From Hyphomicrobiales bacterium (GTDB taxonomy: Bacteria; Pseudomonadota; Alphaproteobacteria; Rhizobiales; Rhizobiaceae): 64,000 bases of DNA. Shown here in pieces: positions 26,376 through 36,093 of this stretch. Both the position numbers and the translations under genes were made by a program. Position 1 is the first letter of the stretch, and every line of letters begins with the position of its first letter. The stretch lies in assembly GCA_900465675.1 (NCBI GenBank), contig UBJR01000004.1, forward strand, positions 124,001 to 188,000, read 5' to 3'. Under the pieces are notes generated by a model, which ran no database searches, had not been told where the DNA came from, and was given only the letters and a program-made list of their open reading frames with translations.

Positions 26376-27194
26376 TCAGGGCGCATTGGCGGCAGCGCGC
26401 TCATCGCGCTCCCGCTGGACTTCGCGGCGTTTGGTGATCACCGAAGCGGCGATGACGCCGACGGCGACGACCGCGATCAGCAGGGTGCAGACCGCGTTGA
26501 TTTCAGGCGTCACGCCCAATCGCACCTGGCTATAGATTCTCATCGGCAGCGTCGTCGCCCCCGGACCGGAGGTGAAGCTGGCGATGACGAGATCGTCGAG
26601 CGACAGGGTGAAGGCCAGGATCCAGCCGGAAAAGACGGCGGGTGCGATGATCGGCAGCGTGACCTCGAAGAAGGTGCGGACCGGCGGCGCGCCGAGATCC
26701 TGTGCCGCTTCCTCGATCGACTGATCGAAGGTCATCAGGCGGGACTGAACGACAACAGCCACGAAGCACATGGTCAGCGTGGTGTGCGCCAGCGTGATCG
26801 TCCAGAAGCCACGGTCGAGACCTATTGCCACGAAGAGCAGCAGCAGCGACAGGCCGGTGATGACTTCAGGCATGACCAACGGCGCGTAGACCATGCCCGA
26901 AAACAGCATGCGGCCGCGAAAGCGCGTGTGCCGCACCAGCGTGATGGCCGCCAGCGTGCCGAGAATGGTTGCCGCCGTCGCCGACAGGACACCGACGCGG
27001 ACCGTCACCCAGGCGGCATCCAGCAGCGCGTCGTTGTGCATCAACGACACGTACCACTTGGTCGAGAAGCCGCCCCAGACGGTAACGAGTTTGGACTCGT
27101 TGAAGGAGAAGATGACGAGGAGCACGATCGGCAGATAGAGGAAGGCGAAGCCGAGCGTGACGGAGATGATGTTAAAGCGTGTCCAGCGTAGCAT
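26376..27194 (-). CDS. potI: Polyamine ABC transporter permease PotI
   Basis: 272 residues, six membrane segments. EAA loop: SIEEAAQDLGAPPVRTFFEVTLPIIAPAVFSG. FNESKLVTVWGGFSTKWYVSLMHND near the N-terminus is characteristic of PotI/PotC permeases. Start preceded by GGAGA. Last gene of potFGHI. Together with PotH it forms the channel for putrescine or spermidine, and puuA/puuB for putrescine breakdown lie at 42.6-45.3 kb. Confidence 0.9.
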   Translation of the reverse strand: MLRWTRFNIISVTLGFAFLYLPIVLLVIFSFNESKLVTVWGGFSTKWYVSLMHNDALLDAAWVTVRVGVLSATAATILGTLAAITLVRHTRFRGRMLFSGMVYAPLVMPEVITGLSLLLLFVAIGLDRGFWTITLAHTTLTMCFVAVVVQSRLMTFDQSIEEAAQDLGAPPVRTFFEVTLPIIAPAVFSGWILAFTLSLDDLVIASFTSGPGATTLPMRIYSQVRLGVTPEINAVCTLLIAVVAVGVIAASVITKRREVQRERDERAAANAP

Positions 27195-27197
27195 CTC

Positions 27198-28109
27198 TTA
27201 TCTCCCCTGCTCATCGGCTTTGGCCTGCGCATTCTGGAAGAACACGATCGGCACCACGAGGATCAAGAGAAGGATGGTCGCCACGGCCGAGGAGACCGGC
27301 CAGTCGCGGTTCGAATTGAACTCGTTCCACAGCGTCTTGCCGATCATCAGCGTCTGCGATCCGCCGAGCAGATCGGGGATGACGAACTCGCCGACGGCGG
27401 GAATGAAGACCAGCATGCAGCCGGCGACGACGCCGGGCAGCGACAGCGGGAAGGTGACGCGCCAGAAGGCCCGGATCGGCGTGCAGCCGAGATCCTGCGC
27501 CGCCTCGATCAGGGTGCCATCCATCTTTTCCAGCGAGGAATAGAGCGGCAGCACCATGAACGGCAGGTAGGAATAGACGATGCCGATATAGACGGCGATG
27601 TTGGTGTTCAGGATGATCAGCGGCGTATCAATGATCCCCGTTCCGATCAGCACCTGGTTCAGCAGCCCTTCCGGCTTGAGAATGGCGATCCAGGCGTAGA
27701 CGCGGATCAGGAAGCTCGTCCAGAACGGCAGGATGACCAGCATCAACAGCGTCGGACGGATGCTGCGCGGCGCCTGCGCCATGCCATAGGCGATCGGATA
27801 GGCGATCAGCAGCGTCAGGAAGGTCGAGATCCCGGCAATGACAAGGCTCGAGATATAGGCGTTGAAATAAAGCGGATCGTCGATCAGGTAGCTGTAATTG
27901 TCGAAGGAGAAGGTCGACATCTTGTCGAGGATGCCACTCCAGCCGTCGGCGAACGAGAAGGACGGCTCGTAGGGCGGCATGGCAATCGCCGTCGCCGAGA
28001 GCGATATGCGGAAGACGATGAAGAACGGCGCCAGGAAGAAGATCAGAAGCCACGCATAGGGGATGATCATCACCAGGCGATTGTAGACGGCTGAACCGAG
28101 CTTGCCCAT
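27198..28109 (-). CDS. potH: Polyamine ABC transporter permease PotH
   Basis: 303 residues from ATG 28109, with AAGGA upstream; longer frames lack a ribosome site. Six membrane segments beginning RLVMIIPYAWLLIFFLAPFFIVFRIS. EAA loop: LIEAAQDLGCTPIRAFWRVTFPLSLPGVVAG. Conserved FVIPDLLGGSQTLMIGKTLWNEF follows, a PotH/PotB signature. Lies 2 bases from the potG stop and 3 bases from the potI start. Confidence 0.9.
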   Translation of the reverse strand: MGKLGSAVYNRLVMIIPYAWLLIFFLAPFFIVFRISLSATAIAMPPYEPSFSFADGWSGILDKMSTFSFDNYSYLIDDPLYFNAYISSLVIAGISTFLTLLIAYPIAYGMAQAPRSIRPTLLMLVILPFWTSFLIRVYAWIAILKPEGLLNQVLIGTGIIDTPLIILNTNIAVYIGIVYSYLPFMVLPLYSSLEKMDGTLIEAAQDLGCTPIRAFWRVTFPLSLPGVVAGCMLVFIPAVGEFVIPDLLGGSQTLMIGKTLWNEFNSNRDWPVSSAVATILLLILVVPIVFFQNAQAKADEQGR

Positions 28110-28111
28110 GA

Positions 28112-29254
28112 TCAATCCTTCAACAGCACGCCGGCATCTTCGGCGAAGGTGACCCAGACGTCCTGATCGTAGGTGAAGGGATCGTCGACCGCGCGCTGCG
28201 CGTTCAGCGACGACGCCTTGACCACCTGGCCGTTCTTCAGCTTGACGTGGAAGACGGTCATGTCGCCGAGATAGGCAATGTCCCAAAGCTCGCCCGAGGA
28301 TGCGTTGACGGTGGGATTTGCGGGCGGCTGGCGGGTGACCCTGAGCTTCTCGGGACGGATCGCGAAACCGGCGCTGCTGCCCTTAGGGGGCATATCCGAT
28401 GTTGCGACCTTGATCGTCAGACCTGCATCGACGGCGAGCTCGACGCTCGTGCCATCGGCGGAAACCACCTTGCCGTCGAAGATATTCACATCGCCGATGA
28501 AGTCGGCCACGAAGCGGCAGTTGGGCGCTTCGTAGATTTCAGCCGGCGTCGCGACCTGAACGACCTTGCCATGGCTCATGACCGCGATGCGGTCGGCCAT
28601 GGTCATCGCCTCTTCCTGGTCGTGGGTTACTACGACGAAGGTGAGGCCGAGATTCTGCTGCAGGTCCATCAGTTCGAACTGGGTTTCCTCGCGCAGCTTC
28701 TTGTCGAGCGCGCCAAGCGGCTCATCCAGCAGAAGCACCTTCGGGCGCTTGGCGAGCGAGCGGGCGAGAGCGACGCGCTGGCGCTGTCCGCCAGAAAGCT
28801 GGTTCGGCTTGCGGGAGGCGAACTGCTCGAGCTTCACCATTTTCAGCATCTGAGACACGCGCTCGCCGATCGCATCCTTCGACATGCCGTCCTGGCGCAG
28901 ACCGAAGGCGATGTTCTTTTCGACCGTCATGTGCGGGAAGAGCGCGTAGCTCTGGAACATCATGTTGACCGGGCGCTTGTAGGGCGGCGTGCCGGCCATA
29001 TCCGTGCCATCCAGAATGATTTCACCCGCGGTCGGCTGTTCGAAGCCCGCCAGCATGCGCAGCAGCGTGGACTTGCCGCAGCCGGATGCGCCGAGCAGCG
29101 CGAAGAATTCGCGGTGATAGATATTCAGACTGAGATCGTTGACGGCGGTGAAATCGCCGAAGCGCTTGGTGACGTTCTTGAAGGAGATAAAGGGTTTTGC
29201 TGCCGGATCGGTCCACGGCGCGAAGGAGCGGCGAATATTGCCAAGAGACTTCAT
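28112..29254 (-). CDS. potG: Polyamine ABC transporter ATP-binding protein PotG
   Basis: 380 residues from ATG 29254. Walker A GASGCGKST, signature LSGGQRQRVALARSL, Walker B VLLLDEPLGALD, switch His in VVTHDQEEAMTMADRIAVM. C-terminal TOBE-type regulatory domain from about 290. The N-terminal extension of about 20 residues (KSLGNIRRSFAPWTDPAAKPF) is typical of PotG. An intercistronic terminator lies between potF and this gene. Confidence 0.92.
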   Translation of the reverse strand: MKSLGNIRRSFAPWTDPAAKPFISFKNVTKRFGDFTAVNDLSLNIYHREFFALLGASGCGKSTLLRMLAGFEQPTAGEIILDGTDMAGTPPYKRPVNMMFQSYALFPHMTVEKNIAFGLRQDGMSKDAIGERVSQMLKMVKLEQFASRKPNQLSGGQRQRVALARSLAKRPKVLLLDEPLGALDKKLREETQFELMDLQQNLGLTFVVVTHDQEEAMTMADRIAVMSHGKVVQVATPAEIYEAPNCRFVADFIGDVNIFDGKVVSADGTSVELAVDAGLTIKVATSDMPPKGSSAGFAIRPEKLRVTRQPPANPTVNASSGELWDIAYLGDMTVFHVKLKNGQVVKASSLNAQRAVDDPFTYDQDVWVTFAEDAGVLLKD

Positions 29255-29310
29255 GGTTTTCCCCGAAATTATGATTTGAAACCGGCGCTCCCCCGACGGC
29301 CGGCACGTCA

Positions 29311-29340
29311 ATAAAAGGCCCGGGCGTTGCCGTCCGGGCC
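29311..29340 (-). terminator. Intercistronic terminator between potF and potG
   Basis: GGCCCGG (29317-29323) pairs with CCGGGCC (29334-29340) around a 10-base loop. On the minus strand the stem is followed by TTTTATT. It lies 10 bases after the potF stop and about 60 bases before the potG start, so it should let most transcripts end after potF. Confidence 0.65.
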
Positions 29341-29350
29341 GAAGTCTCGA

Positions 29351-30448
29351 TTACTGGCCGGTAACGACCTTTGTCCAGATTCGTGTGACGATGCGCTGTG
29401 TCTTCGGATCGAGCGGCGGCACCGTGAAGAGCTTGGCCATAACTTCAGGCGTCGGGTAGATCGCCGTGTCGTCGATGACGGCCTTGTCGAGGAACTGCTG
29501 CGACGCCTTGTTGCCGTTGGCGTAATAGACGAAGTTCGATGCCTTGGCGGCGACTTCAGGCTTCATCATGTAGTTGATGAAGGCATGTGCCTCTTCGACA
29601 TGCGGTGCATCCTTCGGGATACCGAAGACGTCGAAGAAGATCTGCGCGCCCTGGTTCGGAACCGAATAGTCGATGGTGACGCCAGCCTTGGCTTCCGCCG
29701 CGCGGTCACGCGCCTGGAACATATCGCCGGAATAGCCGAGCGCGATGCAGATATCGCCGTTGGCGAGCGCGCTGATATATTCGGACGAGTGGAACTTGCG
29801 CACGAACGGACGGACCGCGAGCAGCACTTCCTGCGCCTTGTCGAGATCGGCCTGCTTCTTGCTGTTCGGATCGAGGCCGAGATAGGCGAGAACAGACGGA
29901 ATGACGTCGGTCGGCGAATCCAGCATGTAGATGCCGCAATCCTTGAGCTTGGCAGCCTTTGCCGGATCGAAGAGCGAATCCCAGTTCGGCTTCTCGTCCG
30001 TTCCGAGGGCGGCCTTCACCTTGTCAACATTATAGCCGATGCCGGTGGTGCCCCACATGTAGTCGACGCTGTATTCGTTGCCCGGATCGAAGGTGGCGAC
30101 GCCCTTCATGACGACGTCCCACATATTCGACAGGTTCGGGAGCTTCGACTTGTCGAGCTTCTGATAGACGCCTGCAGCGATCTGGCGCTGCATGAAGGAA
30201 ACCGTCGGAACGACCACGTCATAGCCGGTGCCACCTGCCAGGAGCTTGGTTTCCAGCGTCTCGTTGGAATCGAAGGTGTCGTAGACGACCTTGATGCCGG
30301 TTTCCTTGGTGAAGTCCTCCAGGATCGAGCTGTCGATATAATCGGACCAGTTGTAGACATTGACGACGCGCTCCTGGGCGTAGGATGGCGCTGCTGCAAA
30401 AATAGCCACGGCGGCTGTTGCCGCGAGCTTTGCGATGACTGACCTCAT
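29351..30448 (-). CDS. potF: Polyamine ABC transporter substrate-binding protein PotF
   Basis: 365 residues from ATG 30448 (GGAGA upstream). Signal peptide about 1-24 (MRSVIAKLAATAAVAIFAAA, cleavage near PSYA/QE). SBP family characteristic of PotD/PotF: VVNVYNWSDYIDSSILEDFTKETGIKVVYDTFDSNETLETKLLAGG, then WGTTGIGYNVDKV, and VPNQGAQIFFDVFGIPKDAPH. Periplasmic putrescine/spermidine receptor. First gene of the operon; its own message is probably the most abundant because a terminator follows. Confidence 0.92.
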   Translation of the reverse strand: MRSVIAKLAATAAVAIFAAAPSYAQERVVNVYNWSDYIDSSILEDFTKETGIKVVYDTFDSNETLETKLLAGGTGYDVVVPTVSFMQRQIAAGVYQKLDKSKLPNLSNMWDVVMKGVATFDPGNEYSVDYMWGTTGIGYNVDKVKAALGTDEKPNWDSLFDPAKAAKLKDCGIYMLDSPTDVIPSVLAYLGLDPNSKKQADLDKAQEVLLAVRPFVRKFHSSEYISALANGDICIALGYSGDMFQARDRAAEAKAGVTIDYSVPNQGAQIFFDVFGIPKDAPHVEEAHAFINYMMKPEVAAKASNFVYYANGNKASQQFLDKAVIDDTAIYPTPEVMAKLFTVPPLDPKTQRIVTRIWTKVVTGQ

Positions 30449-30583
30449 AATCTCTCCTGTGCCTTTATAATTATTAGGTATCACGCCCCCGGACACCCAT
30501 TCCCTCTGGATTTTTGGCTAGACTAGAAAGGAATTCGGGAGGCGACAAGCGCTAAATCCGGGTGCTCGCAATGATTTCACCGG

Positions 30584-31993
30584 TCACTGGAAATCGAAGG
30601 CGCTGAGGCCGGTCACCATCTCGTCTAGCCCAAGCGGGCGAGTGACCGGCGGCTCGGCGCGGGCAAGACAGCCTTTTCGCTCACAGAGGCGGCAGGCTGG
30701 GCCGATTGCAACTGCATGTGGCGAAGATGACGTGGCCTGGCTGTAGACGGTCGCATCCCGGAACTGCGCGTCGCAGCCGACGAGCACAGCGGTGCGCCTG
30801 ATCCGTTCGCCGAAAGGCGCGGCAGGGCCTTCGAGCGTTCTCGACACCGTGAGAAAACCGGAGCCATCGGGCGTTTCGGCCGTTTCGGCGATGATCTGTC
30901 CCGGCTGCAGCAGAGCGGCGTGTATGCCGAGCTTCGGACAGCCGCCGCCGAAGCGGGCATGCGGGAAACCGGCAGCACCTGCCCGGCGCAGACGGTTTCC
31001 CGCGGCATCGACCTCCATCAGGAAAAACGGAACCGCGGCATTGCCGGGACGCTGCAGCATGATCAGCCGGGCGGCGGCCTGCCCGAACGAACAGCCGTAG
31101 CGGCTGCGCAGCAGGTCGAGATCGTAGCGCACCGATTTCGCAGCAGCGAGAAAGGCTTCATAGGGCATCATGATCGCCAGCGCCGCGGAGCGCGCCAGCT
31201 CGAAGCGGGCAATGCGCTGGGCCTCCGGCGTGGAAAGGCCGAGACCATCGAGTTCCTTGCCGATCGCGGCACGCAGGGCCAGCGTTGCCACTTCGATGGC
31301 AATTTCCTGCAGCTGATCGGATGCCGACAACCGCTCGGAGATGAAAAGGCGCATCGAATGCCGGTCGAAACGGCGGCGCAGATCCGGCATGACATGAACC
31401 GGCATGATGCGCACGGTGATGCCGCGCTCCTTCTGCAGCCAGTCCTTCAGCACCTGCTGGAGATCGCCAGATGGCAGCGACATGAAGAATTGCTCGGCGG
31501 CATCCTCGATCATGGCGAAATAGGCCGGGCGCCGCTCCAGCACATCGCGGACTTCGTCCGCCGGAAGCCGGGCACCGGCGGCCGGGACATGGGCGTCGCC
31601 GGCCATGAGGGCGCTCAAATCCGACAGCCGGGCCGCCTGTTCGCGATAGGCACGGTAGAGCTTCACCATGCCGCTTGCCGCATTCGGCGCCGCCTCGGCG
31701 ATCTCGACGAGCTCCTGATCGCCCGGCAGCTCGCCCGATAACAGCGCATCGGCAAAGACTTCGCGCAATCCGGCGAGATTGTTGCCGGGTTCGCTTTGGA
31801 GATCATCGAGATCGACCTTGTAGACCGAGGCGAGCTTCAGCAGCAGCTGGACCGTCAGCGGCCGCTGATTGCGCTCGATGAGATTCAGATAGGAGGGCGA
31901 GATGCCGAGCGCCTCGGCCATCGCCGTTTGCGTGACGCCCAGGCCGTTGCGGATACGCCTGACTTTCGGCCCCGCGAAGATCTTCCGTTCCAT
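30584..31993 (-). CDS. ScfR/RamB-type XRE-family regulator (short-chain fatty acyl regulator family)
   Basis: 469 residues. N-terminal HTH_3 domain (about 1-65): FAGPKVRRIRNGLGVTQTAMAEALGISPSYLNLIERNQRPL. An ImmA/IrrE-like segment follows in the middle (HSMRLFISERLSASDQLQEIAIEVATLALRAAIGKELDGL), though without an intact HExxH. A C-terminal DUF2083-like domain ends in a Cys cluster (ACRLCERKGC). Homologues such as RamB in Corynebacterium regulate acetate and glyoxylate-cycle genes. It is divergent from isocitrate lyase with a 160-base intergenic region carrying four TTTACAA-type heptamers, so control of aceA and of itself is likely. Confidence 0.85.
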   Translation of the reverse strand: MERKIFAGPKVRRIRNGLGVTQTAMAEALGISPSYLNLIERNQRPLTVQLLLKLASVYKVDLDDLQSEPGNNLAGLREVFADALLSGELPGDQELVEIAEAAPNAASGMVKLYRAYREQAARLSDLSALMAGDAHVPAAGARLPADEVRDVLERRPAYFAMIEDAAEQFFMSLPSGDLQQVLKDWLQKERGITVRIMPVHVMPDLRRRFDRHSMRLFISERLSASDQLQEIAIEVATLALRAAIGKELDGLGLSTPEAQRIARFELARSAALAIMMPYEAFLAAAKSVRYDLDLLRSRYGCSFGQAAARLIMLQRPGNAAVPFFLMEVDAAGNRLRRAGAAGFPHARFGGGCPKLGIHAALLQPGQIIAETAETPDGSGFLTVSRTLEGPAAPFGERIRRTAVLVGCDAQFRDATVYSQATSSSPHAVAIGPACRLCERKGCLARAEPPVTRPLGLDEMVTGLSAFDFQ

Positions 31994-32003
31994 ATGCCAG
32001 CCT

Positions 32004-32115
32004 TTTACAAATCTTTACAATTTGACATAGCGACCTTGTAAAACCCAAGGCAATATAACCTCTTTCCATGCCTAATAATCAAGTATTTTCTGGCCACTCT
32101 CGCGTGATTTGTAAA
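32004..32115. promoter_or_regulatory. Repeated TTTACAA/TTGTAAA heptamers between the ScfR-type gene and aceA
   Basis: TTTACAA occurs at 32004-32010 and 32014-32020, exactly 10 bases apart. Its complement TTGTAAA occurs at 32036-32042 and 32109-32115, giving four copies in a divergent promoter region of about 160 bases. The first three lie beside the regulator's own start and the fourth lies 39 bases before the aceA start codon. They are candidate binding sites of the divergent regulator. Confidence 0.55.
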
Positions 32116-32153
32116 TTCTGTCACACAGGCAAATGACGCCGAAGGAGGATACT

Positions 32154-33443
<1,290 letters not shown>

Positions 33444-33466
33444 CCGCGCAACAGGAGGAGAAGACA

Positions 33467-33703
33467 ATGGCTTCCATCTCACGTGTCCGCGAACGCGCGG
33501 AAGAACAAGCATCGACGATGACGCCGGACCAGCAGAGCATGATCCGCATGCTCGCCAACGATCTGCACCGGCTCAACGCGTCGGTCATGAAGGCGGTCGA
33601 GTCCGGAGTTTCCGTAGAGCTTGTCCGGTCCGCCCGCCATCACGGAGGCGACGGCAACTGGGGCGATCTGATGATCCCGGTTGTCGTTGCCAACCGCGCC
33701 TAA
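33467..33703 (+). CDS. Conserved-looking small protein after aceA, 78 residues
   Basis: Start ATG 33467 was chosen for AGGAGG upstream; an ATG overlapping the aceA stop (33440) is also in frame. Sequence: MASISRVRERAEEQASTMTP, then DQQSMIRMLANDLHRLNASVMKAVESGVSVEL, ending HHGGDGNWGDLMIPVVVANRA. A predicted helical N-terminal half is followed by a Gly/His-containing tail; there is no signal peptide and no Cys. Co-transcription with aceA is very likely, given the 23-base gap and shared terminator. Function unknown. Confidence 0.75.
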   Translation: MASISRVRERAEEQASTMTPDQQSMIRMLANDLHRLNASVMKAVESGVSVELVRSARHHGGDGNWGDLMIPVVVANRA

Positions 33704-33710
33704 AGGAGGA

Positions 33711-33737
33711 GAAGGCGCCGGAAAAACCGGCGCCTTC
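33711..33737 (+). terminator. Strong stem-loop ending the aceA unit
   Basis: An 11-bp perfect stem (33711-33721 with 33727-33737) around loop AAAAA, 7 bases after the stop. The following bases are not a strong T run, so termination strength is uncertain. Confidence 0.65.
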
Positions 33738-33809
33738 TGCGTCATTTGACGCAATTGTCAGTCCCGGCAAAGGCGAGCATAATGTCTTCAAGCTCTTATG
33801 GGACATCAT

Positions 33810-34886
33810 ATGCCTGCAATGATACGCGCGGACGTGCAGTCCCTGACCGACCTGGTCTATGGGGCACTGCTCGGGGAAACCAGCTGGCAGGATTTTCTGG
33901 ATACGCTGAACACGCGCATGCCGGATGGAAAATCGACGCTGTTTTTTCACGATGCCGTTCTCGGCTCCGGCGGACTGTCGCTTTCGTCGGGTCTCGATGG
34001 CTCGGCAGCCGAAGCCTACAACACGCATTTCAGCACGGTGAACCCGTGGATGGCGAAGGCGGCCGTACGGCCCGTCGGGCTGGGCGTGATCGCCGATCAG
34101 ATGCTGCCGCATGAAGAGCTGTTGAAAACCGAATTCTATCACGACTACCTGCGCAGCATCGATTGCCGCAGCAGCATCGGCGTGACGATCATGCGGGAGA
34201 AGGGCCGGTCCTTCAATCTCTCGACCCTGACTTCAAGCACCGACACCGGCTATAACCGCACCAATGCGCAGGTGCTGACCGAGCTTGCCCCGCATCTTCG
34301 GCGGGCTTTCGACTACCTGCGCCGCGAGCGAAGTAACGAGGCAGGCGGCAAGCCGCTGCTCGATGCGATCGGCGTCGGGCTGATCTATCTCGGCGAGGAG
34401 CGCAAGGTGCGCTCGATGAACGCTGCCGCACAAAGGCTGCTCACCGAAGGCTGCGGCATCAGCGTCACGCCGACCGGGCGGCTCAATGTCAACGACGCCG
34501 GTATCAACGAGCAGCTGCGCGCGACCGGCCATTCCAGCGAGCCGCTGCAGCCGGTTTGCAGCGGGCGCATCGGCAATGTGAAGTATACGCTGGTTCGGCT
34601 GCAATCCGATTTCATGAGCGAGTTCCTGCAGGAGCCGACATCGGCGCTGATCATCGAACGCTCCGGCGGCACCTGCGCCCATCTGAACGACAGGCTGAGC
34701 GGCAACGAGCACCTGACCGCGGCCGAACTGCGCATTGCCTCCTCCATCGCCAGCGGCCTGTCGCTGCGCGATACCGCCAAGCTCAACGACATCAGCTACG
34801 AGACGGCGCGCTCGCATTTGAAGAACATCTTCTCCAAGCTTGGCGTCAACAGCCAGGTGGCGCTGGTGCGGCGGCTGATCCCCTAG
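33810..34886 (+). CDS. LuxR-family transcriptional regulator
   Basis: 358 residues from ATG 33810 (GGGA 5 bases upstream); another in-frame ATG lies at 33798. The C-terminal LuxR-type helix-turn-helix reads LTAAELRIASSIASGLSLRDTAKLNDISYETARSHLKNIFSKLGVNSQVALVRRL (about 301-355). The N-terminal part is not an acyl-homoserine-lactone domain by eye (no W-Y-D-P-W pattern). A PAS-like middle part is possible (LLDAIGVGLIYLGEERKVRSMNAAAQRLL). Neighbours do not show its targets. Convergent with a LysR gene 13 bases away. Confidence 0.82.
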   Translation: MPAMIRADVQSLTDLVYGALLGETSWQDFLDTLNTRMPDGKSTLFFHDAVLGSGGLSLSSGLDGSAAEAYNTHFSTVNPWMAKAAVRPVGLGVIADQMLPHEELLKTEFYHDYLRSIDCRSSIGVTIMREKGRSFNLSTLTSSTDTGYNRTNAQVLTELAPHLRRAFDYLRRERSNEAGGKPLLDAIGVGLIYLGEERKVRSMNAAAQRLLTEGCGISVTPTGRLNVNDAGINEQLRATGHSSEPLQPVCSGRIGNVKYTLVRLQSDFMSEFLQEPTSALIIERSGGTCAHLNDRLSGNEHLTAAELRIASSIASGLSLRDTAKLNDISYETARSHLKNIFSKLGVNSQVALVRRLIP

Positions 34887-34899
34887 GATTGGTTCGCAT

Positions 34900-35769
34900 T
34901 CAGCTGCGGCTGGCCCGCTTTCCGGCGAAGAGATCGGAATAGCTCTTCAACAGCTTCGTCATGCGATCGGCAACCGCGCGGATTTCCGGCCGGTGGCGGT
35001 CTTCATTGTTCATGACGATCCATTGGCGATGCCGCAATTCCGGGATTTCGGCGCCGAGACGCTGTAGCTCGGGATCGAGATCGCCGACGAAACAGGGCAG
35101 GACCGCCCTGCCCGCACCCGCCCGCACCAGATCCGGCAGCGATCGCGGCCGGTTGACGGTGGCGGCGATCGGGCCGGATGCGTTTCGATAGGGCCAGCGC
35201 AGATAGCCGGAGATCGCTTCGTCTTCGGCAACGGCCACCCATTGCTCGGCGGCCTCGGCGGCATTGCGCCTGACATAGACGGCATAGGCGACCTCGCCGA
35301 GCAGCCGGGCGGCGAGATTCGCCTCTTCGGGCTCGAAGGCGCGAATGCCGATATCGCTTTCGCGGTAAGAGAGATTAGCGCGCGTTTCGCCGATTGTAAG
35401 CGAAACTGAGAACGCATCGCCGCGCATGCGGATCGCTGAAAAATTCTCGGTCAGCAGCCAGGCCACCCATGTTCCGGCAGCCACCCTGACCGTTGCCGCA
35501 CCCTCGCCCGATTGCCGCCAGGCATCGATCTTGCGGGCAGCGGCTTCCATTTCCTGCAGATGGTCGAGCAATGCCTGTCCGTCCGGGGTCAGGCGATAAC
35601 CGGTCTGGCTGCGGACAAACAGCGTCCGGCCGGTGTCCTGTTCGAGTTCGAGCATGCGGCGGCCGACGGTAGCCGGGCTGAGCCCACTCGTCCCACTGGC
35701 GCCGGTCAGACCGCCAAGCCGCGCCACCTGCAGGAAAAGCTGATAGGAATCCCAAGTGGTGTTTTTCAT
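34900..35769 (-). CDS. LysR-family transcriptional regulator
   Basis: 289 residues. N-terminal HTH: WDSYQLFLQVARLGGLTGASGTSGLSPATVGRRMLELEQDTGRTLFVRSQTGYRLT. The effector domain starts at about 90. The likely target is divergent: a small gene candidate begins 90 bases away on the plus strand at 35860. Binding-site symmetry in the gap is not obvious to me. Confidence 0.88.
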   Translation of the reverse strand: MKNTTWDSYQLFLQVARLGGLTGASGTSGLSPATVGRRMLELEQDTGRTLFVRSQTGYRLTPDGQALLDHLQEMEAAARKIDAWRQSGEGAATVRVAAGTWVAWLLTENFSAIRMRGDAFSVSLTIGETRANLSYRESDIGIRAFEPEEANLAARLLGEVAYAVYVRRNAAEAAEQWVAVAEDEAISGYLRWPYRNASGPIAATVNRPRSLPDLVRAGAGRAVLPCFVGDLDPELQRLGAEIPELRHRQWIVMNNEDRHRPEIRAVADRMTKLLKSYSDLFAGKRASRS

Positions 35770-35859
35770 CGGTGAAAATCGTATGCCGATTTCACCTGTT
35801 TAAGAAGCGATTTTTGCTGTGTATCTGAAGTGATGTCTCGTCAAACGGAGGACATCATC

Positions 35860-36093
35860 ATGATCGACCAGATCGCCATCGCCAACATGATCGGACTGTC
35901 GCAGGGCGGGCGTATTTGCCGCCAGACGTCGGAGGACGAATTCTACGAGCAATATGGCAACTCGCGGATTGTAGGGGCCATCGCGTGGCTGACGGATATC
36001 GGCCTCAAAAACAAAGGCCGCGCTGATGAGGCGCGGCCCGGAAGCATGTCTGCAAAACGGCTGGATCAGGCTGCCTGCCTTGCCGGCCGGTGA
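35860..36093 (+). CDS. Possible small protein divergent from the LysR gene, 77 residues
   Basis: ATG 35860 has GGAGG 8 bases upstream. The N-terminal part ([20 protein letters not shown], then [29 protein letters not shown]) looks protein-like. The last 25 codons run through the opposite-strand terminator stem at 36007-36038 and overlap the chemoreceptor gene end, which is unusual. Only the first 50 residues are persuasive, and a frameshifted or non-coding reading is possible. No family recognised. Confidence 0.4.
   Translation: MIDQIAIANMIGLSQGGRICRQTSEDEFYEQYGNSRIVGAIAWLTDIGLKNKGRADEARPGSMSAKRLDQAACLAGR
36007..36038 (-). terminator. Terminator of the 614-residue chemoreceptor gene
   Basis: GGCCGCGC (36016-36023) pairs with GCGCGGCC (36031-36038) around a 7-base loop. 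The minus-strand transcript then reads TTTGTTTTT. It lies 28 bases past the chemoreceptor stop. Confidence 0.78.

Noticed and set aside
28247..29314. A 355-codon frame antisense to potG
   Set aside because: Shadow frame; potG has complete ABC motifs on the minus strand.
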